Part shown: positions 17,705 through 26,488 of the stretch, piece by piece
Layout of the letters: each line of letters begins with the position of its first letter
Position numbering within the stretch: the first letter of the stretch is position 1
Assembly (NCBI RefSeq): GCF_003853645.1
Contig: NZ_QTPO01000004.1
Location: forward strand, 166,737 to 230,736
Reading direction: 5' to 3'
DNA: 64,000 bases
Source of the DNA: Burkholderia sp. Bp9143
GTDB lineage: Bacteria > Pseudomonadota > Gammaproteobacteria > Burkholderiales > Burkholderiaceae
The notes under the pieces: model-generated
Database searches by the model: none
What the model was told of the DNA's origin: nothing
The model's input: only the letters and a program-made list of their open reading frames with translations
Position numbers and translations under genes: made by a program

Positions 17705-19336
17705 TCAGCCGCCTGCGCCGGGTTGATCGGCTTGCGGGCGCGGCGTGGCGCCGCCCGCCATGACGCGCATCGCCTTTGCCTGCCTGGCAAGGGTACGCCG
17801 CAAGGCCTCGGCACGCCCCGTATGGGCATGCGCGAGCAGATGGCCGTCGGTAATCGCGCCGTCAACCGGCAAGCCGATGCGCACATATTGTTCCGGTGGC
17901 GCATCGCTTTGCACCATGAGATCGCGAAGCAGGACGGCCATGCGACGCTCGACTTCGGCATCGGCGATCGGGTGCGCCTGCGCCGGATCCGACGCGAGAT
18001 CGAACAGCAACGTCCCGGCACGGTACGAATAACCCAGTGGCCGAGCCGCGATCTTCATCGTGCGCACGTCCTTCGTGAACGAGAACGGCTCGGCCAGCTG
18101 AATGTCCGTCAATTCGTCTACGCCGAACATCTGTCTCATGTGCATCGGCATCAGCGTGTACTCATATATCGGCGCCGTGGTGTCCGGATCGGGCCCGGAG
18201 CGCATGTAGACGTATCGACCATCGGTGACGTTGACATGTTCGCCGTGCATGCCGAACAGCGCGGCCGTGCGGACCGACGCATCATCCCTGATCGTGTTCC
18301 GAAGCGATACGCCCTGCATATCCGGCGTCGCGGGAATGCCGAAGAAATCGAGGATCGTCGGCGCCAGATCGATGGTCTGCACCAGCGCATTGCGGCGCAC
18401 GCCCGCGCGGGCGCTGCGCGGATCCCAGATGAACAGCGGTGTATTCGCCAGTTCGTTGAACCACGGCTGGGCCGTCTTTGCCCACCAGCCATGCTCGCCA
18501 AGCATGAATCCGTGGTCGGTGCACACGATCAGCATCGTGTCCTTCCACAGATCGAATTCGTCCATCAGATCGAGCACCCTGCCGAGCGAGTGATCGCACA
18601 TCGAGACGAGCGCCGCATATTCCGCGCGGACATGGCGTATTTCGTCGTCGGTGTCGTCGTCGCAGACGGGGCCGTATGAGGGCCAGTCGAAATGGGGCCC
18701 ACCATACTCATGCGCATAGAGATCCCTGTAGCGCGGGTAGCTCACGAAAGGTTCGTGAGGATCGAACGTTTCGATCTGGAGGAACCAGGAGCCGGCGTCG
18801 TGGTTCTTGCGGATGAATTGTTCGCCCGCATCGAACGTCAGCGTCTGAGGATGAAGATCCTCCGTCGGGAAGTACTGGCGGTTGACCCAGTCCTGCCGCG
18901 CCGCCTTCGGCTTCGACGCCCCCTTCATCGGAAACGGGCGCTGTGGGTCGCGTACTTCCCCCTTCCACGGATCGCCCTCCTGTCCGCGGAAGAATTCCCA
19001 GCTGTCGTAGCGCGTATGGTAGGTCGACCCGCCATCTTCCCAATAATGCGGATGGTCGCTGGCGAGATGGGTGTAGATTCCACTCCGGCTGAGCATGTCG
19101 GGCATCGAATCGTCGAACGGTTCGAGCGGCCCCCAGCTGCGATGCAGGAAGTTATGGCGCCCGGTGTGCAACTCCCTGCGTGCCGGGATGCAGGCCATGC
19201 TGCCGACGTAACAGTTGTCGAACGTCGCGCTCCGCATCGCAAGGCGCTGAAAGTTGGGGGCTTTGATCCAGTCGCAGCCATACGGCGGCAGCATGCGCCG
19301 GTTGAGGCTGTCATACATTACGACGATTGCTTTCAT
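17705..19336 (-). CDS. second cytoplasmic sulfatase (CxPAR variant)
   Basis: A 543-residue sulfatase-fold protein. It starts MKAIVVMYDSLNRRMLPPYG, where the first metal Asp is in the YDS position, and has the FGE-target motif as CIPARRELHTGRHNF with the cysteine near residue 49. The serine usual in CxPSR is alanine here, which FGE tolerates because only Cys, Pro and Arg are essential. CTDHGFMLGEHGWW carries later metal ligands. No signal peptide. It is first in the operon with the MFS and FGE genes and stands behind operator 2. Two differing sulfatases suggest two sulfate positions, or a sulfatase plus a related esterase. Confidence 0.87.
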   Translation of the reverse strand: MKAIVVMYDSLNRRMLPPYGCDWIKAPNFQRLAMRSATFDNCYVGSMACIPARRELHTGRHNFLHRSWGPLEPFDDSMPDMLSRSGIYTHLASDHPHYWEDGGSTYHTRYDSWEFFRGQEGDPWKGEVRDPQRPFPMKGASKPKAARQDWVNRQYFPTEDLHPQTLTFDAGEQFIRKNHDAGSWFLQIETFDPHEPFVSYPRYRDLYAHEYGGPHFDWPSYGPVCDDDTDDEIRHVRAEYAALVSMCDHSLGRVLDLMDEFDLWKDTMLIVCTDHGFMLGEHGWWAKTAQPWFNELANTPLFIWDPRSARAGVRRNALVQTIDLAPTILDFFGIPATPDMQGVSLRNTIRDDASVRTAALFGMHGEHVNVTDGRYVYMRSGPDPDTTAPIYEYTLMPMHMRQMFGVDELTDIQLAEPFSFTKDVRTMKIAARPLGYSYRAGTLLFDLASDPAQAHPIADAEVERRMAVLLRDLMVQSDAPPEQYVRIGLPVDGAITDGHLLAHAHTGRAEALRRTLARQAKAMRVMAGGATPRPQADQPGAGG

Positions 19337-19469
19337 GATGTCTCCGTCATTTCAACGTGCTCGCTGCCGCGCCGACGTCGAAGTGCGGCACGGCCTGCCG
19401 GCCGCATTCGATCGACGACGCGTCGTTCTCGATACGGGTTCGCGCAGGAGCGATGCGCCGCACGAATTT

Positions 19470-19489
19470 AATTATCCGATCGGATAATT
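19470..19489. promoter_or_regulatory. operator for the island TetR regulator (site 2)
   Basis: A perfect 20-base palindrome, AATTATCCGATCGGATAATT, lies 134 bases upstream of the second sulfatase start. Its arms are identical to site 1 at 14504-14523. The rest of 19490-19993 holds no gene, promoter or repeat that I can support. Confidence 0.8.
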
Positions 19490-19993
19490 TATCGCATACA
19501 TGAAGTGAATCGTCAAGCTCGGACAATCTGAATTGAGAATGTCGTCGGTCCGGCGACGGCACCGGGCCTGCCTCGCGCACCCGGTCCACGGGAAGAGACT
19601 GACCGTCCGGCGAACGGTTAAAGGCGGCCAGGTTGGCGGCGCGGCACGGTTGCACCCGGCAACCATCCGCCTGGACCGTACCGGGCGACGCGTGCGACGA
19701 CCTCGACACTCACTTTCTGGTCGGTTGCGACGGTGCCGCGTCGGGTCGCAATTCGTGTGCGGGTATATGCACGCGTCGCCGTACAGCTGATGCGTGCCCG
19801 GATGATGATGATGGAATGACGGCAAGCTCGACGGAACTTCGACCGCAGATGCGCACCGGGCGCACGTTCCGTGATTTCATGAACGGGCCGGCGTGGGGCT
19901 GGATGAGCAGTTGCCCCCAACGCCGGCGTGTGCAACACGCATCGAAGGTCGGGCCAAGCCATGTTGGCCCGCACCGCCTCACGTCGAATGCGC

Positions 19994-20890
19994 TCAGTAC
20001 TGTGCCTGATCCGTCGGATTCCTGAACAGCTGCTTCATCTCCGGCGACAGCGGATAGTTGAGGCTCACGCCCTTCGGCGGAATCGGTTGCATGAACCACT
20101 GCTCGTAGAGCTTCTCGGCCGCGCCCGAAGTCTGCATCTTTGCGATGACGCCATCGACCACGTGCTTGAACGCCGGATCGTCCCTGCGCATCATGCACGC
20201 GTAGTTTTCATGGACGAGCGGCGTGCCCGCAACCGTATACGCGCCCGGGTTGCGGTCCTTCGCGATCTCGCCGTACAGCAGCGGCTCGTCCATCACGAAC
20301 GCGACCGCGCGCCCGGTCGTGACGTTCATGAATGCCTCGGCGTGGTCCTTCGCGCTGATGATCGTCATGTTCATTCCCTTCTCCTCGTTGAGCTTGCGCA
20401 GCAGGCGCTCGTCCGACGTGCCGGCCGTTGTCGCGACCGTCTTGCCGGCCAGGTCCGGGAAGTCCTTCACGCCCGATTCCTTGCGCGTGCTGAAGCGGAT
20501 TCCATACAGGAAGATGCTGTTCGAGAACGCGGCCTGCTTCTGCCGCTCCAGCGTGTTGGTGGTCGACCCGCACTCCAAGTCGATCGTGCCGTTCTGCAGC
20601 AGCGGAATCCGGTTCTGCGACGTGATCGGGATTTCCTTCACCGTCAGGTTCGGCGCCTTCAGCTCCGCCTTGAGCGCGTCGATGATGCGCGCCGCGATGT
20701 CGCGCGAGTAACCGATGTTCTTCTGCTGGTTGTCCGAATACGAGAACGGCACCGACGATTCGCGAATGCCCAGCGACACGATGCCCGTGTCCTTGATCTT
20801 CTTCAGCGTGCCGGTGAGGGCCTGCGCGTGCGCGGTGCCCGCCAGCGCGCAGGTCAGCGCGACGGCCAGCCAACGGAAGCGGCGATCCAT
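19994..20890 (-). CDS. glutamate/aspartate-type ABC substrate-binding protein, orphan
   Basis: A 298-residue periplasmic solute-binding protein of the family 3 (GltI) type. A signal peptide ends at GTAHAQ; TLKKIKDTGIVSLGIRESSVPFSY is the usual N-lobe opening and the ligand pocket region GSTTNTLERQKQAAFS is the GltI signature. No permease or ATPase gene is nearby, so it must work with a transporter encoded elsewhere or act on a sensor. The 399 bases upstream (20891-21289) are shared with the divergent protease gene and contain no gene. Confidence 0.88.
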   Translation of the reverse strand: MDRRFRWLAVALTCALAGTAHAQALTGTLKKIKDTGIVSLGIRESSVPFSYSDNQQKNIGYSRDIAARIIDALKAELKAPNLTVKEIPITSQNRIPLLQNGTIDLECGSTTNTLERQKQAAFSNSIFLYGIRFSTRKESGVKDFPDLAGKTVATTAGTSDERLLRKLNEEKGMNMTIISAKDHAEAFMNVTTGRAVAFVMDEPLLYGEIAKDRNPGAYTVAGTPLVHENYACMMRRDDPAFKHVVDGVIAKMQTSGAAEKLYEQWFMQPIPPKGVSLNYPLSPEMKQLFRNPTDQAQY

Positions 20891-21289
20891 GCTTTTCTCC
20901 TGACGAAACGTTGATCGAATCGCGATCGTACGCCCGACAAAATTTGCACCGTATCGGGAATAGCGTCAGGCGCGCGCGGTCGCTTTCCGTGGCGCGCAAA
21001 AGCGCCTAGGCCAGGTATCGCACCCGACGGATCGCCGGGGGGCTCGTCCCCGCGGGTTCGGTCACTCGTTCCAAACGCACGTTCGTGCTGCGATGCCGCA
21101 ACGCAATCGTTTGCTTCCTGCTGTTCTTTCATACAAAACATATTCAAGAAGTCGCCACAGCAGCCGTTACCCAAGGCATGTCGCGTCGCAGAAACCCTGC
21201 GCGCGCCTGAGAAAAAACAAGGTCCGGTTTACCCCCGGGCCAGGCACCACCGCCGGCACGACGGTTATCTTCGAGGATCGACTTTCAAC

Positions 21290-22936
21290 ATGAAAGCCAA
21301 ACGTTTCAATTTCGCGCTGGCCCATTCCACCCATGCGCGCATGCTCGCCGGCATGTTGTCCGCCGCGACCCTGCTACCGATCGCCGGCTGCGGCGGAGGC
21401 GGCGACGGCAACAACTCGTCGCCGACCAACGCGGCACCCGCCCCGACGCCGGCTCCAGCACCGGCCCCGACGACCCCGCCCACCAACTCCGGCAGCAACG
21501 CGTGCACGTCCCAGCAGGCCGCGGCGCAGATGGCCGCCCAGATCACGCTGGCCGAGCCGCCGGTCGATCACCTGATCGTCAGGCTGAAGACCCCGACGGC
21601 CACGCGCGCGATGGCTGCCCTCGACACCGGTACGCGACTCGACGCCGTGATCCAGCGCTCGATGACGCGCTGGTCGGCGCCGACGACGACCAGCGCCGCG
21701 CGGGCGTATGCCGCCGTGACGACGTCGCAGGCACCGCTGAACGTGCAGGTCGAGCGAACCCTGTCGGACGGCGCGGCCGTGCTGTCGATCGGCCAGCGCA
21801 TCGCGTCCGGCGACGCGGCGGCGCTCGCGCAGGCATTCGCGGCCGACGGCGACGTCGACTACGCGGAACCGGATCACCCGATGCAGATCCGCGACACGCC
21901 GAGCGACCCCGCATACGGCCAGCAGTGGTATCTGTCCGATGCGAGCGTCGGCATCAACGCCCCGCCTGCGTGGACACGAACCAAGGGGTCGCCGACCGTC
22001 GTCACGGCCGTGCTCGATACCGGCTACCGGCCGCACCCCGACCTCGTCGGCAACCTGCTGCCCGGCTACAGCTTCATCTCGAACGCCAACACCAGCAACA
22101 ACGGCCAGACGCGCGGCGCCGATGCAACCGATCCGGGCGACTGGGTCACGCAACAGGAACTCGACAACGCCAGCGGCCCGTACTATCACTGCGCGAGCGA
22201 ACCGAACGACAGCAGCTGGCACGGCACGCGCGTGATGGGTGTGATCGGCGCCACCGCCAACAACGGCATCGGCGTCGCCGGCGTGTCGTGGCTCGGCCGG
22301 ATCCTGCCGGTGCGCGTGCTCGGCAAGTGCGGCGGCACGACGAGCGACATCGCCGACGCGATGCGCTGGGCGGCCGGCATTCCGGTCGCCGGCGTGCCGG
22401 CGAACCCGAATCCCGCGAAGGTCATCAACTTGAGCCTGGGCGGCGTCGGCGCGTGCAGCGCGACGTTCCAGCAGGCGATCGACGATGTGAACGCGAAGGG
22501 CGTGACCGTCGTCGTCGCCGCCGGCAACGACGGCCTGTCGACCGGGCTCGACCAACCCGCGAACTGCCGCGGCGTGATCAGCGTCGGCGCGACCGATGCG
22601 ACCGGTCGCCGCGCATCGTTCAGCAACTTCGGCGCCGATGTCGCGCTGAGCGCGCCGGGCGTCAGCATCCTGTCGACAGCCAACAGCGGCACGACAACGC
22701 CGGGCACGGACACGTACGGAACGGCGAGCGGCACGAGCCTCGCGACGCCGCAGGTGACGGGCATCGTCGGGCTGATGCTGTCGGTGAACGGCAACCTCAC
22801 GCCCACGCAGATCCAGCAGAAGCTGCAAGGCGCCGCGCGTGCGGCGATGCTGCCGGCCAGCACGTCGTGCACCGCGCTGCCGGCCGGCTCCGGCATCGCC
22901 GATGCAGGCGCTGCCGTCACGGCGTCAACGCAGTAA
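21290..22936 (+). CDS. S8 subtilase, lipid-anchored or secreted
   Basis: A 548-residue serine protease. A signal segment ends in a lipobox IAGC near residue 36, followed by a Gly/Asn stretch and an Ala-Pro linker (residues about 45-65) that would hold the enzyme off the membrane. A propeptide of about 120 residues precedes the catalytic domain. The triad is visible as VLDTGYRPHPDL (Asp), SSWHGTRVMGVIGA (His) and ASGTSLATPQVTG (Ser). The protein ends soon after the catalytic domain with no autotransporter barrel. It is likely an extracytoplasmic protease; substrate unknown. Confidence 0.9.
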   Translation: MKAKRFNFALAHSTHARMLAGMLSAATLLPIAGCGGGGDGNNSSPTNAAPAPTPAPAPAPTTPPTNSGSNACTSQQAAAQMAAQITLAEPPVDHLIVRLKTPTATRAMAALDTGTRLDAVIQRSMTRWSAPTTTSAARAYAAVTTSQAPLNVQVERTLSDGAAVLSIGQRIASGDAAALAQAFAADGDVDYAEPDHPMQIRDTPSDPAYGQQWYLSDASVGINAPPAWTRTKGSPTVVTAVLDTGYRPHPDLVGNLLPGYSFISNANTSNNGQTRGADATDPGDWVTQQELDNASGPYYHCASEPNDSSWHGTRVMGVIGATANNGIGVAGVSWLGRILPVRVLGKCGGTTSDIADAMRWAAGIPVAGVPANPNPAKVINLSLGGVGACSATFQQAIDDVNAKGVTVVVAAGNDGLSTGLDQPANCRGVISVGATDATGRRASFSNFGADVALSAPGVSILSTANSGTTTPGTDTYGTASGTSLATPQVTGIVGLMLSVNGNLTPTQIQQKLQGAARAAMLPASTSCTALPAGSGIADAGAAVTASTQ

Positions 22937-22956
22937 CCCGCACGTCGTCTCGACAC

Positions 22957-22996
22957 AACCGCGCGCATGGCTGCCTGACATGCGCGCGGTTTTTTA
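22957..22996 (+). terminator. Rho-independent terminator of the subtilase gene
   Basis: AACCGCGCGCATG pairs with CATGCGCGCGGTT across a 9-base loop and is followed at once by a T run. It lies 21 bases after the protease stop. Confidence 0.85.
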
Positions 22997-23063
22997 TTCA
23001 CGGAGACGACATCCTCGCGCTAACGTTCTGCAAGCATTGCCTGAAAAAAGGGCGGAAAAAGGG

Positions 23064-23093
23064 TTGACGCTTCGCACGACGACCCATTACCAT
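23064..23093 (+). promoter_or_regulatory. predicted sigma-70 promoter for mgtA leader
   Basis: TTGACG and TACCAT are separated by 18 bases, giving a start near 23100. It would make a 5' leader of about 550 bases before the ATPase start. Predicted by eye only. Confidence 0.45.
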
Positions 23094-23122
23094 CGCCCCC
23101 GTCTGATTACATGGAGTGTTCT

Positions 23123-23176
23123 GTGAACACCGATGCGAGTTGTAGTTGGTCCTCGACCAACTTGACTGCTGCCTGA
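23123..23176 (+). CDS. leader small ORF 1 (17 aa)
   Basis: GTG 23123 has GGAG six bases upstream and encodes MNTDASCSWSSTNLTAA before a TGA. An in-frame ATG at 23111 would give 21 residues. A perfect 8-base-pair hairpin (23144-23162) lies inside this ORF, so ribosome position would decide whether it forms. Such an arrangement is typical of attenuation leaders; the peptide matches no family that I know. Confidence 0.4.
   Translation: MNTDASCSWSSTNLTAA
23144..23162 (+). promoter_or_regulatory. leader hairpin 1
   Basis: AGTTGGTC-CTC-GACCAACT forms a perfect 8-bp stem with a 3-base loop inside small ORF 1 of the mgtA leader. Confidence 0.55.
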
Positions 23177-23202
23177 GGAAACCGCGCAGAGCCTCGTCTT
23201 CT

Positions 23203-23229
23203 GCCGCATCCCGGGAAGCAGGATGCGGC
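23203..23229 (+). promoter_or_regulatory. leader hairpin 2
   Basis: GCCGCATCC and GGATGCGGC form a perfect 9-bp stem with a 9-base loop shortly after small ORF 1. No T run follows, so it is not an intrinsic terminator on its own. Confidence 0.55.
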
Positions 23230-23443
23230 GCCCTTCCGGCCTGACCGGCCAGAATCCCCCGCCGAATTTTTTCGATATCGCCGAATGTCCGCGCTGCGCA
23301 ACCGTGCGTTGCCGCGTGCGTTCGTGCTGTGCGCGGCGCGAGCCGCGTGCGTGTTCCGTTCGCGTGCCGTCCGGCCGCGCGCCCTCGTGCGCGCTCGTCT
23401 GCCGATCGCCCGTGTCGCCTACCCACAACCGACAGGAGTGCAG

Positions 23444-23602
23444 ATGAACTCAGACGACAGTAGTCGATTACCGCTCGCCGGTGCGACGCTGCGCATCGTT
23501 CCCCCGACCGCACTCCGCGCGCCGGCGAGCGTTCCCCCCTTCACCGATCCACAGCCGATCGCGCCCGATGCGACTCGGCGGGGAGCGCTCGTGCGTCGAT
23601 AA
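23444..23602 (+). CDS. leader small ORF 2, proline-rich (52 aa)
   Basis: ATG 23444 follows a strong site ACAGGAG at 5 bases. The peptide opens MNSDDSSRLP, holds nine prolines in 52 residues including two VPP steps, and ends at TAA 23600-23602. That stop overlaps an ATG (TAATG) that is in frame with the ATPase gene. Acidic and proline-rich small ORFs upstream of Mg2+ transporter genes sense Mg2+ through ribosome stalling or drop-off in enterobacteria (mgtL, mgtP). The analogy is inference; the ribosome site and overlap are seen. Confidence 0.5.
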   Translation: MNSDDSSRLPLAGATLRIVPPTALRAPASVPPFTDPQPIAPDATRRGALVRR

Positions 23603-23649
23603 TGACACGGTCGCTCTCCGCCCGCCGCCTCGTGCGCAAGGAGCGACTC

Positions 23650-26421
23650 ATGACACAACGCAATACCTCGCAAAAGAAACAGCGCGGCTTCATCAACGCC
23701 GGCCCCGGTCAGCAGAACGAACCGCGCATCATGCGCGCCGCGCAGGAAGCCGCCCGCCCGCTCGAAGAGACCTTCAAGTCGCTGCGCACCAGCACGCGCG
23801 GCCTCACCTACGAGCAGGCCGCCGATCGCCTGCAGCTCAACGGCCCGAACGAAATCGCGCACGACAAGCCGCCGCACTGGACGCGCCAGCTGCTGCACGC
23901 GTTCCACAATCCGTTCGTCTACGTGCTGCTGGTGCTGGCCGCGATCAGCTTCTGCACCGACGTCTACTTCGCGGCGCCCGACGATCGCGACTACGTCGGC
24001 ATGACGATCCTGCTGGCAATGGTCACGATCAGCGCGCTGCTGCGCTTCGTGCAGGAATTCCGGTCGCTGCGCGCGGCCGAAAAGCTCAAGGCGATGGTCC
24101 GCACGACGGCGACCGTGCAGCGCGCGGTGACCGACACGTCCGAGCCGGCGCGCCGCGAGGTGCCGATGCGCGAAGTGGTGGTTGGCGACATCGTGCACCT
24201 GTCGGCCGGCGACATGATCCCGGCCGACGTGCGCCTGCTTGCATCGCGCGACCTGTTCATCAGCCAGGCCGTGCTGACCGGCGAAGCGCTGCCGGTCGAG
24301 AAGTACGACACGCTCGGCGCCGTCGCCGGCAAGTCGGCCCACGCGGGCATGGCAGGCACGCCCGGCGCGGCGAACGACGCGTCGACGTCGCCGCTCGATC
24401 TCGAGAACGTGTGCTTCATGGGCACCAACGTGGTCAGCGGCACCGCGACGGCCGTGGTCGTCGCGACCGGCGAAGACACCTATTTCGGTTCGCTCGCACG
24501 CAACGTCGTGAGCCACAAGCGCATCGAGACGAGCTTCGACCGTGGCGTCGCGAGCGTGAGCTGGCTGCTGATCAAGTTCATGTTCGTGATGGTGCCGATC
24601 GTGTTCATGATCAACGGCCTCACCAAGGGCGACTGGCTGAGCGCGCTCACGTTCGCGCTGGCGGTGGCCGTCGGCCTCACGCCCGAGATGCTGCCGATGA
24701 TCGTCAGCGCGAACCTCGCGCGCGGCGCGATCGCGATGGCGCGCCGCAAGGTCGTCGTGAAGCGGCTGAACTCCGTGCAGAACTTCGGCGCGATGGACGT
24801 GCTGTGCACCGACAAGACCGGCACGCTCACGCAGGACAAGATCATCCTCGAACACCATCTCGACCTGTCCGGCCACAAGAACGAGGACATCCTGCGGCTC
24901 GGCTGGCTGAACAGCTTCCATCAGAGCGGCCAGAAGAACCTGATCGACATCGCGGTGGTCGCGCGCGCCGACGAGATCGGCGAGCGCGTGAAGCCGCAGG
25001 GCTGCAAGAAGATCGACGAGCTGCCGTTCGACTTCGTGCGCCGCCGCCTGTCGGTCGTCGTCGAGGACACGCACGGCACGAACCTGCTGATCTGCAAGGG
25101 CGCGGTCGAGGAAATGCTCGCGGTGTCGACCCATGTGCAGGACGAGGACGGCGTGCGTCCGCTCGACTTCGTCGCGCGCAAGCGGCTGCTCGAACAGGCG
25201 AACGCGTACAACGAGGACGGCTTCCGCGTGCTGGTGCTCGCGACGCGCACGATCCCGCGCGGCGACGAACGCAAACAGTACCGCACCGCCGACGAGCGCG
25301 ATCTCGTCGTGCGCGGCTTCCTGACCTTCCTCGATCCGCCGAAGGAATCGGCCGCGCCGGCACTCGCCGCGCTGCGCGAGAACGGCGTGTCGGTGAAGGT
25401 GCTGACGGGCGACAACCCGACCGTCACGATGAAGGTGTGCCGCCAGGTCGGCCTCGAGCCGGGCAAGCCGATGCTCGGCGCCGAAATCGAGGCGCTCGAC
25501 GACGCGACGCTCGCGCAGGTCGTCGAACGCACGACGGTGTTCGCGAAGCTCACGCCGCTGCAGAAGGCGCGCATCGTGAAGGCGCTGCAGGCGAACGGCC
25601 ACACGGTCGGCTTCCTCGGCGACGGCATCAACGACGCACCCGCGCTGCGCGATGCCGACGTCGGCATCTCGGTCGACAGCGGCGCCGACATCGCGAAGGA
25701 AACCGCCGACATCATCCTGCTCGAAAAGAGCCTGATGGTGCTCGAGGAAGGCGTGATCAAGGGCCGCGAGACGTTCGGCAACATCCTGAAGTACCTGAAC
25801 ATGACCGCCAGCTCGAACTTCGGCAACGTGTTCTCGGTGCTCGTCGCCAGCGCGTTCCTGCCGTGGGAGCCGATGCTCGCGACCCAGTTGCTCGTGCTGA
25901 ACCTGATCTACGACACGTCGCAGATGCTGCTGCCGTGGGACAAGATGGATCCGGAGTTCCTGAAGAAGCCGCGCAAGTGGGAAGCCGGCAACATCAGCCG
26001 CTTCATGCTGTGGGTCGGGCCGACGTCGTCGGTGTTCGACATCACGACCTACGTGCTGATGTGGACCGTGTTCGGCGCGGGTGCGATGTATCACCTGCAT
26101 GGCGGTTCGAGCGGCCAGATCGTGATGAACTCGGGCTGGTTCATCGAGAGCCTCGTGTCGCAGACGCTCGTCGTGCACCTGCTGCGCACGCAGAAGATTC
26201 CGTTCCTGCAGAGCACGGCCGCGCTGCCGGTGCTGCTGTCGACGTTCACCGCGATCGCGATCGGCTGCTGGCTGCCGTTCTCGCCGTTCGCGGATTCGCT
26301 CGGCTTCATGCACCTGCCGGGCACCTACTGGCTGTGGCTCGCGGCGACGATGGTCGGCTACATCCTGCTCGCGCAGATCGTCAAGACGATCTATGTGCGC
26401 CGCTACAAGCAGTGGTTCTGA
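23650..26421 (+). CDS. mgtA: Mg2+-importing P-type ATPase
   Basis: A 923-residue P3B ATPase. The phosphorylation motif DKTGTLT has its Asp near residue 388; TGEALPVEK is the actuator loop, KGAVEEML lies in the nucleotide domain, and GDGINDAPALRDADVGISVD is the hinge. The membrane helix before the P domain reads AVGLTPEMLPMIV, the MgtA/MgtB signature. ATG 23650 is chosen for AAGGAG six bases upstream; ATG 23602, overlapping the leader ORF stop, would add 16 basic residues. It imports Mg2+ at low external Mg2+. Regulation probably acts through the long leader. Confidence 0.93.
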   Translation: MTQRNTSQKKQRGFINAGPGQQNEPRIMRAAQEAARPLEETFKSLRTSTRGLTYEQAADRLQLNGPNEIAHDKPPHWTRQLLHAFHNPFVYVLLVLAAISFCTDVYFAAPDDRDYVGMTILLAMVTISALLRFVQEFRSLRAAEKLKAMVRTTATVQRAVTDTSEPARREVPMREVVVGDIVHLSAGDMIPADVRLLASRDLFISQAVLTGEALPVEKYDTLGAVAGKSAHAGMAGTPGAANDASTSPLDLENVCFMGTNVVSGTATAVVVATGEDTYFGSLARNVVSHKRIETSFDRGVASVSWLLIKFMFVMVPIVFMINGLTKGDWLSALTFALAVAVGLTPEMLPMIVSANLARGAIAMARRKVVVKRLNSVQNFGAMDVLCTDKTGTLTQDKIILEHHLDLSGHKNEDILRLGWLNSFHQSGQKNLIDIAVVARADEIGERVKPQGCKKIDELPFDFVRRRLSVVVEDTHGTNLLICKGAVEEMLAVSTHVQDEDGVRPLDFVARKRLLEQANAYNEDGFRVLVLATRTIPRGDERKQYRTADERDLVVRGFLTFLDPPKESAAPALAALRENGVSVKVLTGDNPTVTMKVCRQVGLEPGKPMLGAEIEALDDATLAQVVERTTVFAKLTPLQKARIVKALQANGHTVGFLGDGINDAPALRDADVGISVDSGADIAKETADIILLEKSLMVLEEGVIKGRETFGNILKYLNMTASSNFGNVFSVLVASAFLPWEPMLATQLLVLNLIYDTSQMLLPWDKMDPEFLKKPRKWEAGNISRFMLWVGPTSSVFDITTYVLMWTVFGAGAMYHLHGGSSGQIVMNSGWFIESLVSQTLVVHLLRTQKIPFLQSTAALPVLLSTFTAIAIGCWLPFSPFADSLGFMHLPGTYWLWLAATMVGYILLAQIVKTIYVRRYKQWF

Positions 26422-26488
26422 TTTCTTCCGAACGGTGGCGCGCCGGCCCGCGCGGGCCGGCCGCCCACGACGCATCATGGGTGACTTG

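Noticed and set aside
19490..19993. Small open frames between the second sulfatase and the binding protein
   Set aside because: No ribosome sites, mixed codon bias and low-complexity translations; I see only the operator there.
23419..26478. Open frame of more than 1000 codons on the minus strand across mgtA
   Set aside because: Antisense shadow of the ATPase: His/Arg/Asp-rich, no domains, no ribosome site.
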